The notes beneath the pieces are model-generated. The model saw nothing but the letters and a program-made list of their open reading frames with translations. It ran no database searches and was not told the origin of the DNA. From NCBI GenBank assembly GCA_031555615.1, contig JAVBUF010000078.1:1-32706 (forward strand): DNA of 32,706 nt, in the 5' to 3' direction. The stretch's first letter is position 1; the number at the start of each line of letters is the position of its first letter. A program made the translations under genes and the position numbers. The stretch is from UBA935 sp031555615 (GTDB lineage Bacteria > Bacillota > Clostridia > Lachnospirales > Lachnospiraceae). Of the stretch, positions 15,343-24,232 are shown piece by piece.

Positions 15343-15728
15343 TAGGCATACCCTCCCCATTCATTCAATGAAACTTCCTGATGGGTGGCAAAATGTGCCG
15401 GTATACCGCTCTGGCCGTATGTGCCGGTGACACCATCCTGGGTAACCACGATCTTGGAACCTGGCTTTACCGTTAATTCCGGCGCAAGGAACAACTTGAT
15501 CCCCTGCGCCTTTTTGAAAGCACCGCTATCTTCGGATACCGCCGATACGGATTCATGGGATAACTGGCAAGATACGTCCTTCTTTACCATGACCTCTGAT
15601 GGCTTAGTAATCTTCGTTACCGGATCAATGACGTTTCTTTGCTCATATATCTGGCATTTACCGGTATAAGTACTCTCGATTGCTTTTCTATGCATAGCCT
15701 GTGCCTGCTTAATTGCTGCTGAAATCAT
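15342..15728 (-). CDS. Head closure/neck protein, XkdH-like (128 aa)
   Basis: A beta-rich small protein containing STYTGKCQIYEQ, VTKKDVSCQLS-like strands and the C-terminal GIPAHFATHQEVSLNEWGG. It lies between the gp6/QLRG-type connector and the gp10-like gene, the location of XkdH (DUF3599-like) head closure proteins. ATG 15728 overlaps the previous stop by 4 nt. The family is inferred from position and general pattern. Confidence 0.75.
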   Translation of the reverse strand: MISAAIKQAQAMHRKAIESTYTGKCQIYEQRNVIDPVTKITKPSEVMVKKDVSCQLSHESVSAVSEDSGAFKKAQGIKLFLAPELTVKPGSKIVVTQDGVTGTYGQSGIPAHFATHQEVSLNEWGGYA

Positions 15729-16063
15729 CTTGGCAACCTCCTGTATCGGTTTAGCTGTGCTCGGTAATTCTTCAGGATACCGCCTTTTAGGGAATCTGAA
15801 GCAATTGCAAAACTTGTAGATGTATCTCCTGTTTTGACAGAAGTCACCTGAATTAGTGCAGATGCCTCCCCTAATCCCTCAGACCGGTATAAATCAACTG
15901 CCATCCGGTATGCCGTATTGGTAAGGCCGGATGGCAGTGTTTTTACATTACAGTAATTGCATATGGTTTCAGTAACATCATCAATAATGAATTGGATACG
16001 GGCATCTTGGCGCTTATCGCTGCACCGAAGGCCTAATAGAACTTTGAGTTTGCTTACTTCCAT
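15725..16063 (-). CDS. Head-tail connector protein (gp6/QLRG-type adaptor, 112 aa)
   Basis: The helical pattern with LKVLLGLRCSDKRQDARIQF, the segment ICNYCNVKTLPSGLTNTAYRMAV and the C-terminal LKNYRAQLNRYRRLPR match the phage head-tail connector family (SPP1 gp15/HK97 gp6-like). Such rings attach to the portal. AGGAGGG precedes ATG 16063. It follows the capsid gene, in standard order. Confidence 0.88.
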   Translation of the reverse strand: MEVSKLKVLLGLRCSDKRQDARIQFIIDDVTETICNYCNVKTLPSGLTNTAYRMAVDLYRSEGLGEASALIQVTSVKTGDTSTSFAIASDSLKGGILKNYRAQLNRYRRLPR

Positions 16064-16078
16064 AGCTACCCTCCTGCA

Positions 16079-17101
16079 TTAATTAATGGTTGCAGCGAAT
16101 ACCTGATCGGCATATGGGAAGGAAGGCAGTGCTGTTGCTACCGCTTTAATCCATTTTCCTACCGGATCTGTAGTGGCATACTGGCAAACAACAATATTGC
16201 CAATCTCATCCATGTCAACACTGGGATCTCTTCTTAATTCCAGTTCCTCTGCTGTTACACCATAGAAAGTATTTCCTAATGCCCAATCAGGCATCATAAC
16301 AAAGCCGTTTTCCGAGAAAAATCTGGTAGGGACATATTGGCCTTTTGCATCCTGTAACCGGTACATTTCATCATAGGTTGCTATTACAGGCAACTTCTGT
16401 TCTTTCAAAAACTCATTAAGCATTGCTACTGTGAGCAATTTAGCGCTGTTAACGCCGTAAATAGCTTCTCTGATCTTGGTATCCATGAGGATTCTGCTAA
16501 GGATAGTATCCGAAGTAAGGGTTCTCGCCGGATCATAACCACTATCTTTTTTTACAATCTTTTTCATTTCTGTCATTCCACCCAGAATGTCTGCATTGGG
16601 ATCACTCAGCCATGAAAATGCTTTCTTGTGGCTTGCTGGCATACCATAATCAATAGTGGCTCTTACACCATTTTCATTGACTACAATCTTTCCGGTTGTA
16701 ATGGCTTCCATGCGCATACATTCTACGCGAGTACGTACAGCAGCAACCTGATTGTCTACATCATTGAAAATGTTCCTTACTTTCTCCGCTTCCTCCCTGC
16801 TGTTTCGAGGGCTTTCCAGTGCAATAATTTCTCTTTCTGAAATCTTAATCTTCCTCTTAATCAGAGCCAGATCCTGCATGGAACGTTCTACGCCATCGCG
16901 AGAACCAATCTCTGCCTCGGTATCGAAAGAGTGTACTTTAGCAGATACCGGCAGATTGTTTGCTCCTTTGATAATGTCAATTTCCAGCGCTTCCGTTTTC
17001 CTTTCAGGGAAAAAGACCTCTCCCATATGGGGCTTTGGTTGGCGCACCATAGTATAGTCAATCAATTCCCTCGGTGTTAATAAATCTTCAACTCTTGGCA
17101 T
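16079..17101 (-). CDS. Major capsid protein, lambda gpE-like (340 aa)
   Basis: The protein shows the phage major capsid E pattern: start MPRVEDLLTPRELIDYTMVR, VEFF-like PERKTEALEID, then an extended helix (YEAEKVRN type, here REEAEKVRNIFNDVD) and the C-terminal RRDPSVDMDEIGNIVVCQYA with AVATALPSFPYADQ. Length 340 aa is typical. It forms the icosahedral shell. It lies behind a possible decoration gene and the scaffold, and GGAGG precedes the ATG. Confidence 0.92.
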   Translation of the reverse strand: MPRVEDLLTPRELIDYTMVRQPKPHMGEVFFPERKTEALEIDIIKGANNLPVSAKVHSFDTEAEIGSRDGVERSMQDLALIKRKIKISEREIIALESPRNSREEAEKVRNIFNDVDNQVAAVRTRVECMRMEAITTGKIVVNENGVRATIDYGMPASHKKAFSWLSDPNADILGGMTEMKKIVKKDSGYDPARTLTSDTILSRILMDTKIREAIYGVNSAKLLTVAMLNEFLKEQKLPVIATYDEMYRLQDAKGQYVPTRFFSENGFVMMPDWALGNTFYGVTAEELELRRDPSVDMDEIGNIVVCQYATTDPVGKWIKAVATALPSFPYADQVFAATIN

Positions 17102-17104
17102 AAT

Positions 17105-17515
17105 TTAATCCTCCTTAATCTGTAACTGGCCATCTACAAAGAATTTGATAAACGGCATTTTTGTAATAAGTTCCTGAACTGCTTCAACCAGGTAATCCCC
17201 CTGCAGACGTTCTGTATTAACAGATCCATCAATCAGAAGCGCCCCCGGCTGCGGCCCATAGGTAACGTCAATAGTGGCAAACAGGATGCCCACCGGTATG
17301 GATGAGAAAGCATAGGTGTATGAACCTGAAGAACCACTGCGGGTTACCTTAACTTTCTTTCCATCTGCGTCCAGAAGCGTTCCCCCTAAGACATACTTTT
17401 TGCCGGTTTCGTCTGCTGCGATGCCCGTATCGTCTACAGTACAGGTAACGTTCTGATAATCGGCACTTTTCAAAAACTCCGGTGAGTTTTCAAAGGTTTT
17501 TTTTGCTAAATACAT
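17105..17515 (-). CDS. Capsid-associated protein, putative head decoration/fibre (136 aa)
   Basis: A beta-rich protein (YLAKKTFENSPEF start, VTRSGSSGSYTYAFSSIPVG, LLIDGSVNTERLQG) with the mixed loops of phage capsid decoration proteins. The conserved place, between scaffold and gpE-type capsid gene, is where lambda gpD-like decoration proteins occur. The length also fits. No firm family match can be claimed. Confidence 0.78.
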   Translation of the reverse strand: MYLAKKTFENSPEFLKSADYQNVTCTVDDTGIAADETGKKYVLGGTLLDADGKKVKVTRSGSSGSYTYAFSSIPVGILFATIDVTYGPQPGALLIDGSVNTERLQGDYLVEAVQELITKMPFIKFFVDGQLQIKED

Positions 17516-17539
17516 AATTTTTCCTCCTTATTTTTTAAG

Positions 17540-18139
17540 TTAACTCCATGCTTTTGCATAGGGATTATCTCCACCAGTTGCTGTCTTGTTTAATGCTTCG
17601 GCCATACTCTTGGCTACGCTTTCGGTATTGGTCTCTCCACCCTTGGGCGTATACCCAGAAGGCTTTTTACCGGAATCTTCTGGCTTGAATAGGAATGCCT
17701 TGGATTCCTTCAATGTTTTTACTTGCTCATCCAGTCCGGCCGTAATTTTTCCATCATCAGAAAAGACCACTTTCGACATATCGATAAAACCGGCAACGAT
17801 ATCTGCATCATGAGAATTGCCGGCAACAGCCAACTTAACCGCCGATGTTTGTCTTAATGTTTTCATTTCATCATCATGCTTTTTCTGGACGTTCTTGTTT
17901 TCTTCCTGCAACTCACCAATCTTCTTTTTCAGCTCTTCCGCATCCCCGCCACTTTCTTTCAGCTCTTTCAGCTGCTTATCACGGTCTTCGAGACTGGTCT
18001 TTAACTGCTTCCGTGCCTCAACCTCCGCGTCGTAATCCGTTTTAGTGACATAGCCTTCCAGTTCTTTCAAGGACACTGCTTCTGCCTTTGCGGCCAGTTC
18101 TTCACCGATTCCCAGTGCAATAAATTCTTCTTTCTTCAT
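17540..18139 (-). CDS. Scaffold protein, phage minor structural GP20-like (199 aa)
   Basis: An N-terminal helical part (EFIALGIGEELAAKAEA, GYVTKTDYDAEVEAR) leads into a long Lys/Glu coiled coil (residues 45-95). Then follows AVKLAVAGNSHDADIVAGFI and the C-terminal FLFKPEDSGKKPSGYTP. This is the GP20/scaffold pattern. It guides capsid assembly and then leaves or is degraded. AAGGATAGG precedes the ATG. It is the first gene after a terminator, so it may begin a separate transcript. Confidence 0.9.
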   Translation of the reverse strand: MKKEEFIALGIGEELAAKAEAVSLKELEGYVTKTDYDAEVEARKQLKTSLEDRDKQLKELKESGGDAEELKKKIGELQEENKNVQKKHDDEMKTLRQTSAVKLAVAGNSHDADIVAGFIDMSKVVFSDDGKITAGLDEQVKTLKESKAFLFKPEDSGKKPSGYTPKGGETNTESVAKSMAEALNKTATGGDNPYAKAWS

Positions 18140-18177
18140 AACCTATCCTTTCTTTTTTGATTATAATTTGTTGCATA

Positions 18178-18206
18178 TAAAAAGAACGCCCATTTCTAAG
18201 CGTTCT
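18178..18206 (-). terminator. Rho-independent terminator before the scaffold gene
   Basis: AGAACGCCCA (18183-18192) and TAAGCGTTCT (18197-18206) form a 10-bp stem (with two G-U pairs on the minus-strand RNA) around a GAAA tetraloop, followed by TTTTTAT. A TATAAT-like -10 lies 40 nt further downstream (18163-18158 region), but no convincing -35 accompanies it. Confidence 0.75.
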
Positions 18207-18222
18207 AATTATTTTTAATTAA

Positions 18223-18447
18223 TTATTCCGGTTCATAGTACTCACATTCTGCACCTTCCCACAAAACATCGTTGGGCTTTCGCTCATCATCATCATAAAT
18301 CTTACAAATCGCAAATGTGTGCCTTTCGACTATTTCATCACCTATTTTTACAGATGGCCTTTTGAATTTACAAGTTTTGCAATGGATATCATCTTTTGGG
18401 GTAATTGGTGCAAACATCTCTTCTTCCCACTTGGGCTTCTTATCCAT
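18223..18447 (-). CDS. Small Cys-containing phage protein (74 aa)
   Basis: An acidic small protein with a C-x2-C pair (HCKTCKFKRP) and two later Cys (FAICKIYDDD and AECEYYEPE), which could bind zinc. It stands between the minor head protein gene and a terminator, with GAGAGG before the ATG. I recognise no named family; it resembles small uncharacterised proteins in Firmicute prophage head modules. Confidence 0.78.
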   Translation of the reverse strand: MDKKPKWEEEMFAPITPKDDIHCKTCKFKRPSVKIGDEIVERHTFAICKIYDDDERKPNDVLWEGAECEYYEPE

Positions 18448-18461
18448 AACTTTTCCTCTCT

Positions 18462-20786
18462 TTACTGTTCAACGACATCAATGTCAAAATAAATATTTCC
18501 GCCTGTTTTTTCTACCTTTGTGATTTCATAGCCAGTGCCTCTCTGTATGATGGTTTCAAACTCACTCCCATAACTCGATTGACCGGAAATTCCATCCCAG
18601 CTTAATTTATCTCCACTTCCAAAGCATGAAAATGGTTCGGAGTACAGCATTTTTGTACCTTTGGGACAGTATACATTAAAAATATAGCCACCAAAACCAG
18701 TACCCTTTGCACTTCCGCAGGAGAAAAATGCTTCTTCTTTTACTCTTTTACCAATAAGCCGTTCCTCTAATTCCTTCTGCGATGCACTATACAATATATC
18801 TTCAGGTATCCCTAAAAACGAAGCCGTACCGGATCCGTCCACCCCGCGCTGTAGCCAAATATCAAAATCATAACTTGATTTATCAATTATTTTAGTAAGC
18901 TCTTCAATGGCCTTGCCGCTGCCTTCGTAATCCAAATCCACATTGCCGACACCTTTAAAGTTATACCAGCTTCCTTCGTATCCTCGCAAAGGCCGGTTGA
19001 AACTACCAGAACCAGAAGTATATTTATATGCTGCTTTTCTTTGTTCCTGAGCAGCATCCTTCCAAACCTCAGCACACTTAGCACGAAGAACATCATCTGC
19101 AGCTTTCTTCGATTTGAACCAGTATGCCGCGTCCTTCCGCTCCTGCGTAAATGCCGTTAAATCCTCTGATTTTATATTACCACCGTTTTTAATAGCGGTC
19201 AAATCAGCCTGGACCTTTTTTAACTTAGATTGGACATCGAAATAATGCTTTCCTTCTTCATCGAACTTATTTAAGTCAGCAAGAAGCTTTTCAAACTTAT
19301 CTTTCTCATCACCTGTGCAAATTAGAAGTTTATTCTCAAAGTATTCCTTTTTTGATTGTATGGAATGCTGTTTTATTTTCCAATCCGCGGTGGTAATATC
19401 GTCCTTCCAGATACCGGCATAATTATTTATTGGTAGTCCGTCAAATTCGTCCTGTAATAATAATTCTTGCTTTTTGAGGGATTTCTTTTGTTCGGCCAGA
19501 AGCTTTTTATCAAGCATTTCCTGAAAGTCTTGTTTTTTATCTTCCAGTTGCATCCAGGCCGCCTGTTCTGCTGGCGTTCCTTTAGATAATAGATCACCCG
19601 CGTACTTATCCTGCAATACTTTCTGCTGATTATCCAAGTCATCGATATTTTCTTGAAGCTTCTTCTTAGTCAGATATTCTTTCTTGGGCGGTTTTGGCTC
19701 TTCTTTCTTCTTAAAATACACCATGCCATCTTGGGTATATGCCTCGTACTTGTCCTTAGTAGTACCATCTACAAATGCTTCTTTCCACTCCGGGTACTTT
19801 ATATCATCCGGGATATAGTAAGTTTTTCCATCTACTCCCCTGGCCGCCCTTACTCCACCCTTAGAAAATTCGTCGTTAAAATATGGACAGGTACAGGACC
19901 GACACCAGCAATGGAAAGGCGGGGCTGTCTCTCCGACTTTGTACTCACTCATCTTAAAATGTTTACCATCCATACCTTGACATATGTCCGATGTATGGGA
20001 ATCCAATGTAGCCACTACTTCAAATTCTTCTACATCAAGGTCTTTAAAACAATCCCTGCGGCTTGCAGACTGTACAAAAGCACCCTCCGTCATAATAAGC
20101 CGACCGGCGTTCTTTTTAGAAACGCCCATTTTCTTGGCAAAATCCGAAATCAGTGCATTTGACGATTTTCCTTGAATAAGTGCCTGTGTTAGAGAATTAT
20201 CAAGTTCATGGAATAGCTTATCCTTATTCTTCCATACTCTGTCAGAAAATGTATCGTTGTCATAAGTCCAGCTCCTCGTAATTGCTTTTTCCACCTGTGC
20301 AGAATTAAGAGCATTTACCTTCCAACCAACCTTTACACCCTTTTGTATCTCATAGGCCGAATGGTAATAATTATCCGTATAAATATTGGCCAGAGTAGAT
20401 TTCAAACCGGTATCCAACTCGCCGTACAGGATTTCACATTCTGCCTTTAACTGAACCTTCATGGCTTCTAACCGGCTGATATGTACCTTGGCAGAAGCAT
20501 TTTCCAGCTCCTTGACCATTTCACCGGCCTTGCCGTTCTTGATGTATTCTTCCAGGGTCCAGTGAAATTCTTCCAGTTCATCCTTGGTCAGCAGCTTCCG
20601 TGCTTCGGCAAGGGAAACATCGTTATTATCCGCAAGGCGTACATACCATGAGGTTATCTTGGATTCAATTTGCTTTTGGGCCTTCTTAAACTGCAAATCT
20701 GAATACTGCCGGAAGTTATCGGCTTTCTTGCTTTGCGCATCTTCTAATTTCTCAAATTGCTTTTTCCAGTAAGAAGAGTTTGACAT
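18462..20786 (-). CDS. Minor head protein (SPP1 gp7/Mu gpF-like) fused to an ADP-ribosyltransferase domain (774 aa)
   Basis: Residues 1-305 are a phage minor head protein: helical, with the PF04233-type end PFHCWCRSCTCPYF (residues 290-303). A long charged coiled coil (about 370-530) follows. Residues about 545-774 show an exoenzyme-type mono-ADP-ribosyltransferase: YKYTSGSGSFNRPLRGY (588-603), conserved Arg647 in WLQRGVDGSG, an STS-like FFSCGS (687-692) and the catalytic E-x-E pair Glu742/Glu744 (SEFETIIQRGT). Such enzymes transfer ADP-ribose from NAD+ to protein or nucleic acid. Minor head proteins sit inside the capsid, so the enzyme could be injected with the DNA, like T4 Alt; this is inference. 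It overlaps the portal stop. The same phage carries an ADP-ribosylglycohydrolase (25417-26340). Confidence 0.92.
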   Translation of the reverse strand: MSNSSYWKKQFEKLEDAQSKKADNFRQYSDLQFKKAQKQIESKITSWYVRLADNNDVSLAEARKLLTKDELEEFHWTLEEYIKNGKAGEMVKELENASAKVHISRLEAMKVQLKAECEILYGELDTGLKSTLANIYTDNYYHSAYEIQKGVKVGWKVNALNSAQVEKAITRSWTYDNDTFSDRVWKNKDKLFHELDNSLTQALIQGKSSNALISDFAKKMGVSKKNAGRLIMTEGAFVQSASRRDCFKDLDVEEFEVVATLDSHTSDICQGMDGKHFKMSEYKVGETAPPFHCWCRSCTCPYFNDEFSKGGVRAARGVDGKTYYIPDDIKYPEWKEAFVDGTTKDKYEAYTQDGMVYFKKKEEPKPPKKEYLTKKKLQENIDDLDNQQKVLQDKYAGDLLSKGTPAEQAAWMQLEDKKQDFQEMLDKKLLAEQKKSLKKQELLLQDEFDGLPINNYAGIWKDDITTADWKIKQHSIQSKKEYFENKLLICTGDEKDKFEKLLADLNKFDEEGKHYFDVQSKLKKVQADLTAIKNGGNIKSEDLTAFTQERKDAAYWFKSKKAADDVLRAKCAEVWKDAAQEQRKAAYKYTSGSGSFNRPLRGYEGSWYNFKGVGNVDLDYEGSGKAIEELTKIIDKSSYDFDIWLQRGVDGSGTASFLGIPEDILYSASQKELEERLIGKRVKEEAFFSCGSAKGTGFGGYIFNVYCPKGTKMLYSEPFSCFGSGDKLSWDGISGQSSYGSEFETIIQRGTGYEITKVEKTGGNIYFDIDVVEQ

Positions 20787-22207
20787 TATCCATCATCCTC
20801 CCCTTTTATATCATCCTCATCAGCTTCTTTATTCGGTGTTTTATACGGATCAGCTTCTTGCTCTTCTCTTTCCTTCTTTATTTGGGCTTCCTCCGCTTCA
20901 CAATTCTCCACAAAAGGATGGGCCTTTAAGATAGATTTATCTGATATGATACCCACACTCTTATTGCAGATCTCTGCAAGTTCCTGATCGTTTTGGATTG
21001 CTGTCCGGGTCCAAGTCTGTATAATCTGCTTGCACTCAACTCCAAGGTATTGGCAAATGGCTCTTATTAATTGCCCGAAACCGGCTTTGAATTCTGTTTC
21101 CATAAGACCGGCTTTTAACTCCAGCAAGGAGTAAAGGAATTTTAGTGCCTTACCGGATGAATCCCCAAATTTCTGTGGATCCGGATCCACGCCCTGGCCC
21201 TGTTCAAAAATAGCCTTCCTGGTTAGTTCAAGAAACTTTTCCCGGGCTTCTATGGGGATACTGATTGTAAGTGTCTCTATTCCGCCAGTACCTGCGTCAC
21301 CCTCTCCATCCGTAACACTGTCAATCTGAATCATCTTGTATTCTTTTAAATCATTCAAAAATTCTTTTTTATCCTCGCCGCCATAATTGGTCAGGACAAA
21401 GATAACTTCCTGCACATCCTCTAAATCATTTAAAAAACCGCTGTAGACCTTGTCGTAAGCGTCTATAAGCGGTTTGATATTTTTCAGATCGTTGGTATTG
21501 ATATTGTTGTTATAGAATGGAATAAAGGGCACCTGCCCCCATTCATGTGCAAATGTATTTCCGTTTTCTTCTCCCTCTGCATCTTCTATACTGAAGCAAT
21601 TGTATGCCTCCAAGCCGGTATCGGATATTGTGTTTTTCTCCCTATAATAAGAGTAACAGTAATCCTTATCCCAGTATTCCCAGATTGTTATTTCTTTACC
21701 GGTGGCAAAATCAATATCCTTATAAGTCCGTAATGCCGCGATTAATTCTTTTTTTAGATTAGAAGAAAAGACCGGTAATATCTGTTCAGAATCCACTACG
21801 GCATAATTAAACCGGTTTTCATCATCACGCCAGTAATGCAACCATGCCACGCTGCTATTTGATGCATTAACACATAAATCTTTACAAACCTTAGCATATT
21901 CATCCCCGAGGATATCTGCAACCTGCGTGTTTATCGCTTTTTCACCAGTATCGAATAGTGGCGGCGCTGTGAACATATACGCGGTTTTCTGATTAACCAG
22001 TAAGCCGTGGAAGTTTCTGGGGATACGATTATCCGCATTGCGCAGTGGGTCGTTTTCCTGTTTTTGGACACCCTTCCACAGGATATCATTCTCATTCTTA
22101 TAATAACGAGCCGCTTCCTGGCACTGCTTTATATGCCGCCTGTGCTTGCCAGCATGCTTTTTAATCAGGCTTTTTACAATTTCTATATTAGGTCGTTCAT
22201 CATTCAC
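20786..22207 (-). CDS. Portal protein, SPP1 gp6-like (473 aa)
   Basis: The protein shows the SPP1_portal pattern: VKSLIKKHAGKHRRHIKQCQ, NRIPRNFHGLLVNQKTAYMF, then YDKVYSGFLNDLEDVQEVIF and SGKALKFLYSLLELKAG. It forms the dodecameric ring through which DNA enters and leaves. I choose GTG 22207, which has AGGTGAT 7 nt upstream and starts just after the terminase stop; longer readings from 22294 would overlap terL by 77 nt without a site. The acidic C-terminus (EADEDDIKGEDDG) is common in the family. Confidence 0.93.
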   Translation of the reverse strand: MNDERPNIEIVKSLIKKHAGKHRRHIKQCQEAARYYKNENDILWKGVQKQENDPLRNADNRIPRNFHGLLVNQKTAYMFTAPPLFDTGEKAINTQVADILGDEYAKVCKDLCVNASNSSVAWLHYWRDDENRFNYAVVDSEQILPVFSSNLKKELIAALRTYKDIDFATGKEITIWEYWDKDYCYSYYREKNTISDTGLEAYNCFSIEDAEGEENGNTFAHEWGQVPFIPFYNNNINTNDLKNIKPLIDAYDKVYSGFLNDLEDVQEVIFVLTNYGGEDKKEFLNDLKEYKMIQIDSVTDGEGDAGTGGIETLTISIPIEAREKFLELTRKAIFEQGQGVDPDPQKFGDSSGKALKFLYSLLELKAGLMETEFKAGFGQLIRAICQYLGVECKQIIQTWTRTAIQNDQELAEICNKSVGIISDKSILKAHPFVENCEAEEAQIKKEREEQEADPYKTPNKEADEDDIKGEDDG

Positions 22208-22217
22208 ACTTATCACC

Positions 22218-23621
22218 TCACTTAAATACGGTAACTCCCTTTTTCTTCTTACTGCAATTTTCAGCAACTCCGGTTGTTGCATCCTGGGCATCATCGTGTT
22301 TGTTCTTACCCTCTCGCTGATATTTCAGCATGGAATCATAATATTCCGGCCACCGGTTACGCCAATCTTCCGGAAAGTATATGTGCTGCATCACCCACGT
22401 TGAATTAGAATAAATCCTTGCCTGTTTATTCTTGGTTTGGGTAAACCAGGTTACAGTGGTATAATTGCTTCCCAAATCTTCTTCGAGAATGCGCCTTATG
22501 CTTCGCGCAAAGCCACGGCCACCGTTATTTGATTCAATCTTTGCGGTATTTACTTCACCTTCATACAACATCTTGGCAACTGCCGGTTCTGTTACTTCCA
22601 TTGGGTCTTTTGTATAAAGAACATCAAGAAAATATGCTTCATTGGCAAATGTAACACCGTAATTAATACTGCATAGGTAATCTTCTCCGGTGTCTGCGGT
22701 ATCTGTATAGTTGCGAATCTCTTTAAACTCTGGTAATTCTCCGCTATATGTTTTGAAGCTGGTATATAATCGGCCTTTGATATCAATAGGCTCCTGCTGA
22801 TAATTTGCCGAAGCGATATCAGCCCCCATTGCTTTCACTTTGGCCTGATAGGATTTATATGATAGAACTTCCGGGCAAAGCATTTCATGGGTTTCAGGAT
22901 TAAGCAGGGCTTTCATGCTCACGTGGCGGACTTTCGCGCCGGTTTCTTTATAATGCTCCAACGCACGGCCAGCCAAGTCGTCTGAAGCCCACCGGGTCAT
23001 AATGATAATAATTTTCCCGCCTTCTTCCAAACGGGACAGCATCGTATTTACAAACCATTCCCAATGTTTTTGCTTCACGCTTTCATTAAAGGCTTCTTCG
23101 GCAAGTTTAATCAAGTCATCAATGATCAGCAGATCAGCACCGAAACCCGTTGACGTACCGGAAGGGGATGTTGCCAGGTAATTATTGTATCCACCTTCTA
23201 AACTCCAAAGGTTCATAGCCCCATCACCATGTTTAATCTTTACTCCGGGGAATACATCTGAATATACAACCTTGTCTTTATCCCCTTTTTCCTCCATGAT
23301 GGTATTTCTGACATTTTTGGAAAAGGTTGTTGATAAAGTTTCATTATAGGACCCGGTCATGACCTTTTTAGTCTGATCTTTTCCTAATACCCATTCTACT
23401 AGGCAACCAACAGTTCGGCTCTTTCCGTGCCTGGGCGGTTCGTTTACTATCATTACCTCATCATCCGATTCAAGGAAGTCTTGGAACTCATTGCAGAGAT
23501 CAACCAGATATATCCTGTCCTCTTTATAGAACTGAGGGGCTTTCAGATTACAATAAAAAAAGAACTCGCGCCTGGCAAGCTCTATCTTGGCATATTGTTT
23601 GAGTGTTTCTTTATCCATCAT
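22218..23621 (-). CDS. terL: Terminase large subunit (467 aa)
   Basis: The ATPase has a Walker A motif PPRHGKSR (62-69) and Walker B LLIIDD (164-169), followed by the coupling motif region IIIIMTRWASDD (204-215). The nuclease part shows acidic clusters DTADTGED (307-314), IESN (362-365) and HDDAQDA (442-448). It translocates DNA into the prohead and cuts it. Length is normal. Its start overlaps the terS stop by 11 nt; two ATG codons (23621, 23618) are possible, both with a weak site. Confidence 0.97.
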   Translation of the reverse strand: MMDKETLKQYAKIELARREFFFYCNLKAPQFYKEDRIYLVDLCNEFQDFLESDDEVMIVNEPPRHGKSRTVGCLVEWVLGKDQTKKVMTGSYNETLSTTFSKNVRNTIMEEKGDKDKVVYSDVFPGVKIKHGDGAMNLWSLEGGYNNYLATSPSGTSTGFGADLLIIDDLIKLAEEAFNESVKQKHWEWFVNTMLSRLEEGGKIIIIMTRWASDDLAGRALEHYKETGAKVRHVSMKALLNPETHEMLCPEVLSYKSYQAKVKAMGADIASANYQQEPIDIKGRLYTSFKTYSGELPEFKEIRNYTDTADTGEDYLCSINYGVTFANEAYFLDVLYTKDPMEVTEPAVAKMLYEGEVNTAKIESNNGGRGFARSIRRILEEDLGSNYTTVTWFTQTKNKQARIYSNSTWVMQHIYFPEDWRNRWPEYYDSMLKYQREGKNKHDDAQDATTGVAENCSKKKKGVTVFK

Positions 23622-24189
23622 GGATCAGCTTCTTTAATTCTTCTGTAGTTAGTCCCTCGAATGGATTTTCATGCTTAATGCCGCCGGAAAGCTCCACATC
23701 CTGTTTGTCTCTCCACTTACTGGGACGGCGATTCTTAAGCCAGAATATTTGTGCAGTGGTGTCCGGGACTACTTCTTTAGTCTTACGTTCCACTAACACT
23801 TGTTTCTGTTTTGGGAATTCTATTTTTAGCCGGTTAAGTTCCTCGAATGATGCTTCCGGATGATTAAATTTATATTCGTTTATAAATGCTGCTCTCTTCT
23901 GCTCGTATTCTTCCTGATCCATATTAACCATAAGGTATTTATCTTCATTATAGGCGTATCCAAGCGCCCGTTTAAGAAGCGCGTTTTCCACCTGAACGTC
24001 AACAACTTCCTTGCCCCTTTTTAGGGCCTCCGAAATCTCCGAATACTTCTTTTTCCATTCATACAAGGTAGACGGCGTAATATTCATTTTTTCAGCCAAT
24101 TGCTCATCTTTCAAACCATCTCGTGCCCAGGCTTCAAGTTTCAGTAAACCGTCAGGCGTAAGCCATTCTTCATATTTACCTTTTGCCAT
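23611..24189 (-). CDS. terS: Terminase small subunit (192 aa)
   Basis: The start MAKGKYEEWLTPDGLLKLEA and the HTH region LKDEQLAEKMNITPSTLYEW are typical of clostridial small terminases, which recognise the packaging site and load terL. The C-terminal half includes AQIFWLKNRRPSKWRDK, the common small-terminase motif. I choose ATG 24189 for its match to the family start; an ATG at 24201 would add four residues. AGGAAGGATGG precedes it. Packaging site recognition by the HTH is family knowledge. Confidence 0.92.
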   Translation of the reverse strand: MAKGKYEEWLTPDGLLKLEAWARDGLKDEQLAEKMNITPSTLYEWKKKYSEISEALKRGKEVVDVQVENALLKRALGYAYNEDKYLMVNMDQEEYEQKRAAFINEYKFNHPEASFEELNRLKIEFPKQKQVLVERKTKEVVPDTTAQIFWLKNRRPSKWRDKQDVELSGGIKHENPFEGLTTEELKKLIHDG

Positions 24190-24232
24190 CTGGCTCACCA
24201 TCCTTCCTATTTTGGGTAAAAGAAAAGAGCCA

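Noticed and set aside
19653..20162. Long plus-strand ORF (169 codons) opposite the minor head gene
   Set aside because: No ribosome binding site, no recognisable protein pattern, and a complete well-conserved gene on the other strand. The same holds for the other plus-strand ORFs in the window, such as 6345-6791 and 25874-26365.
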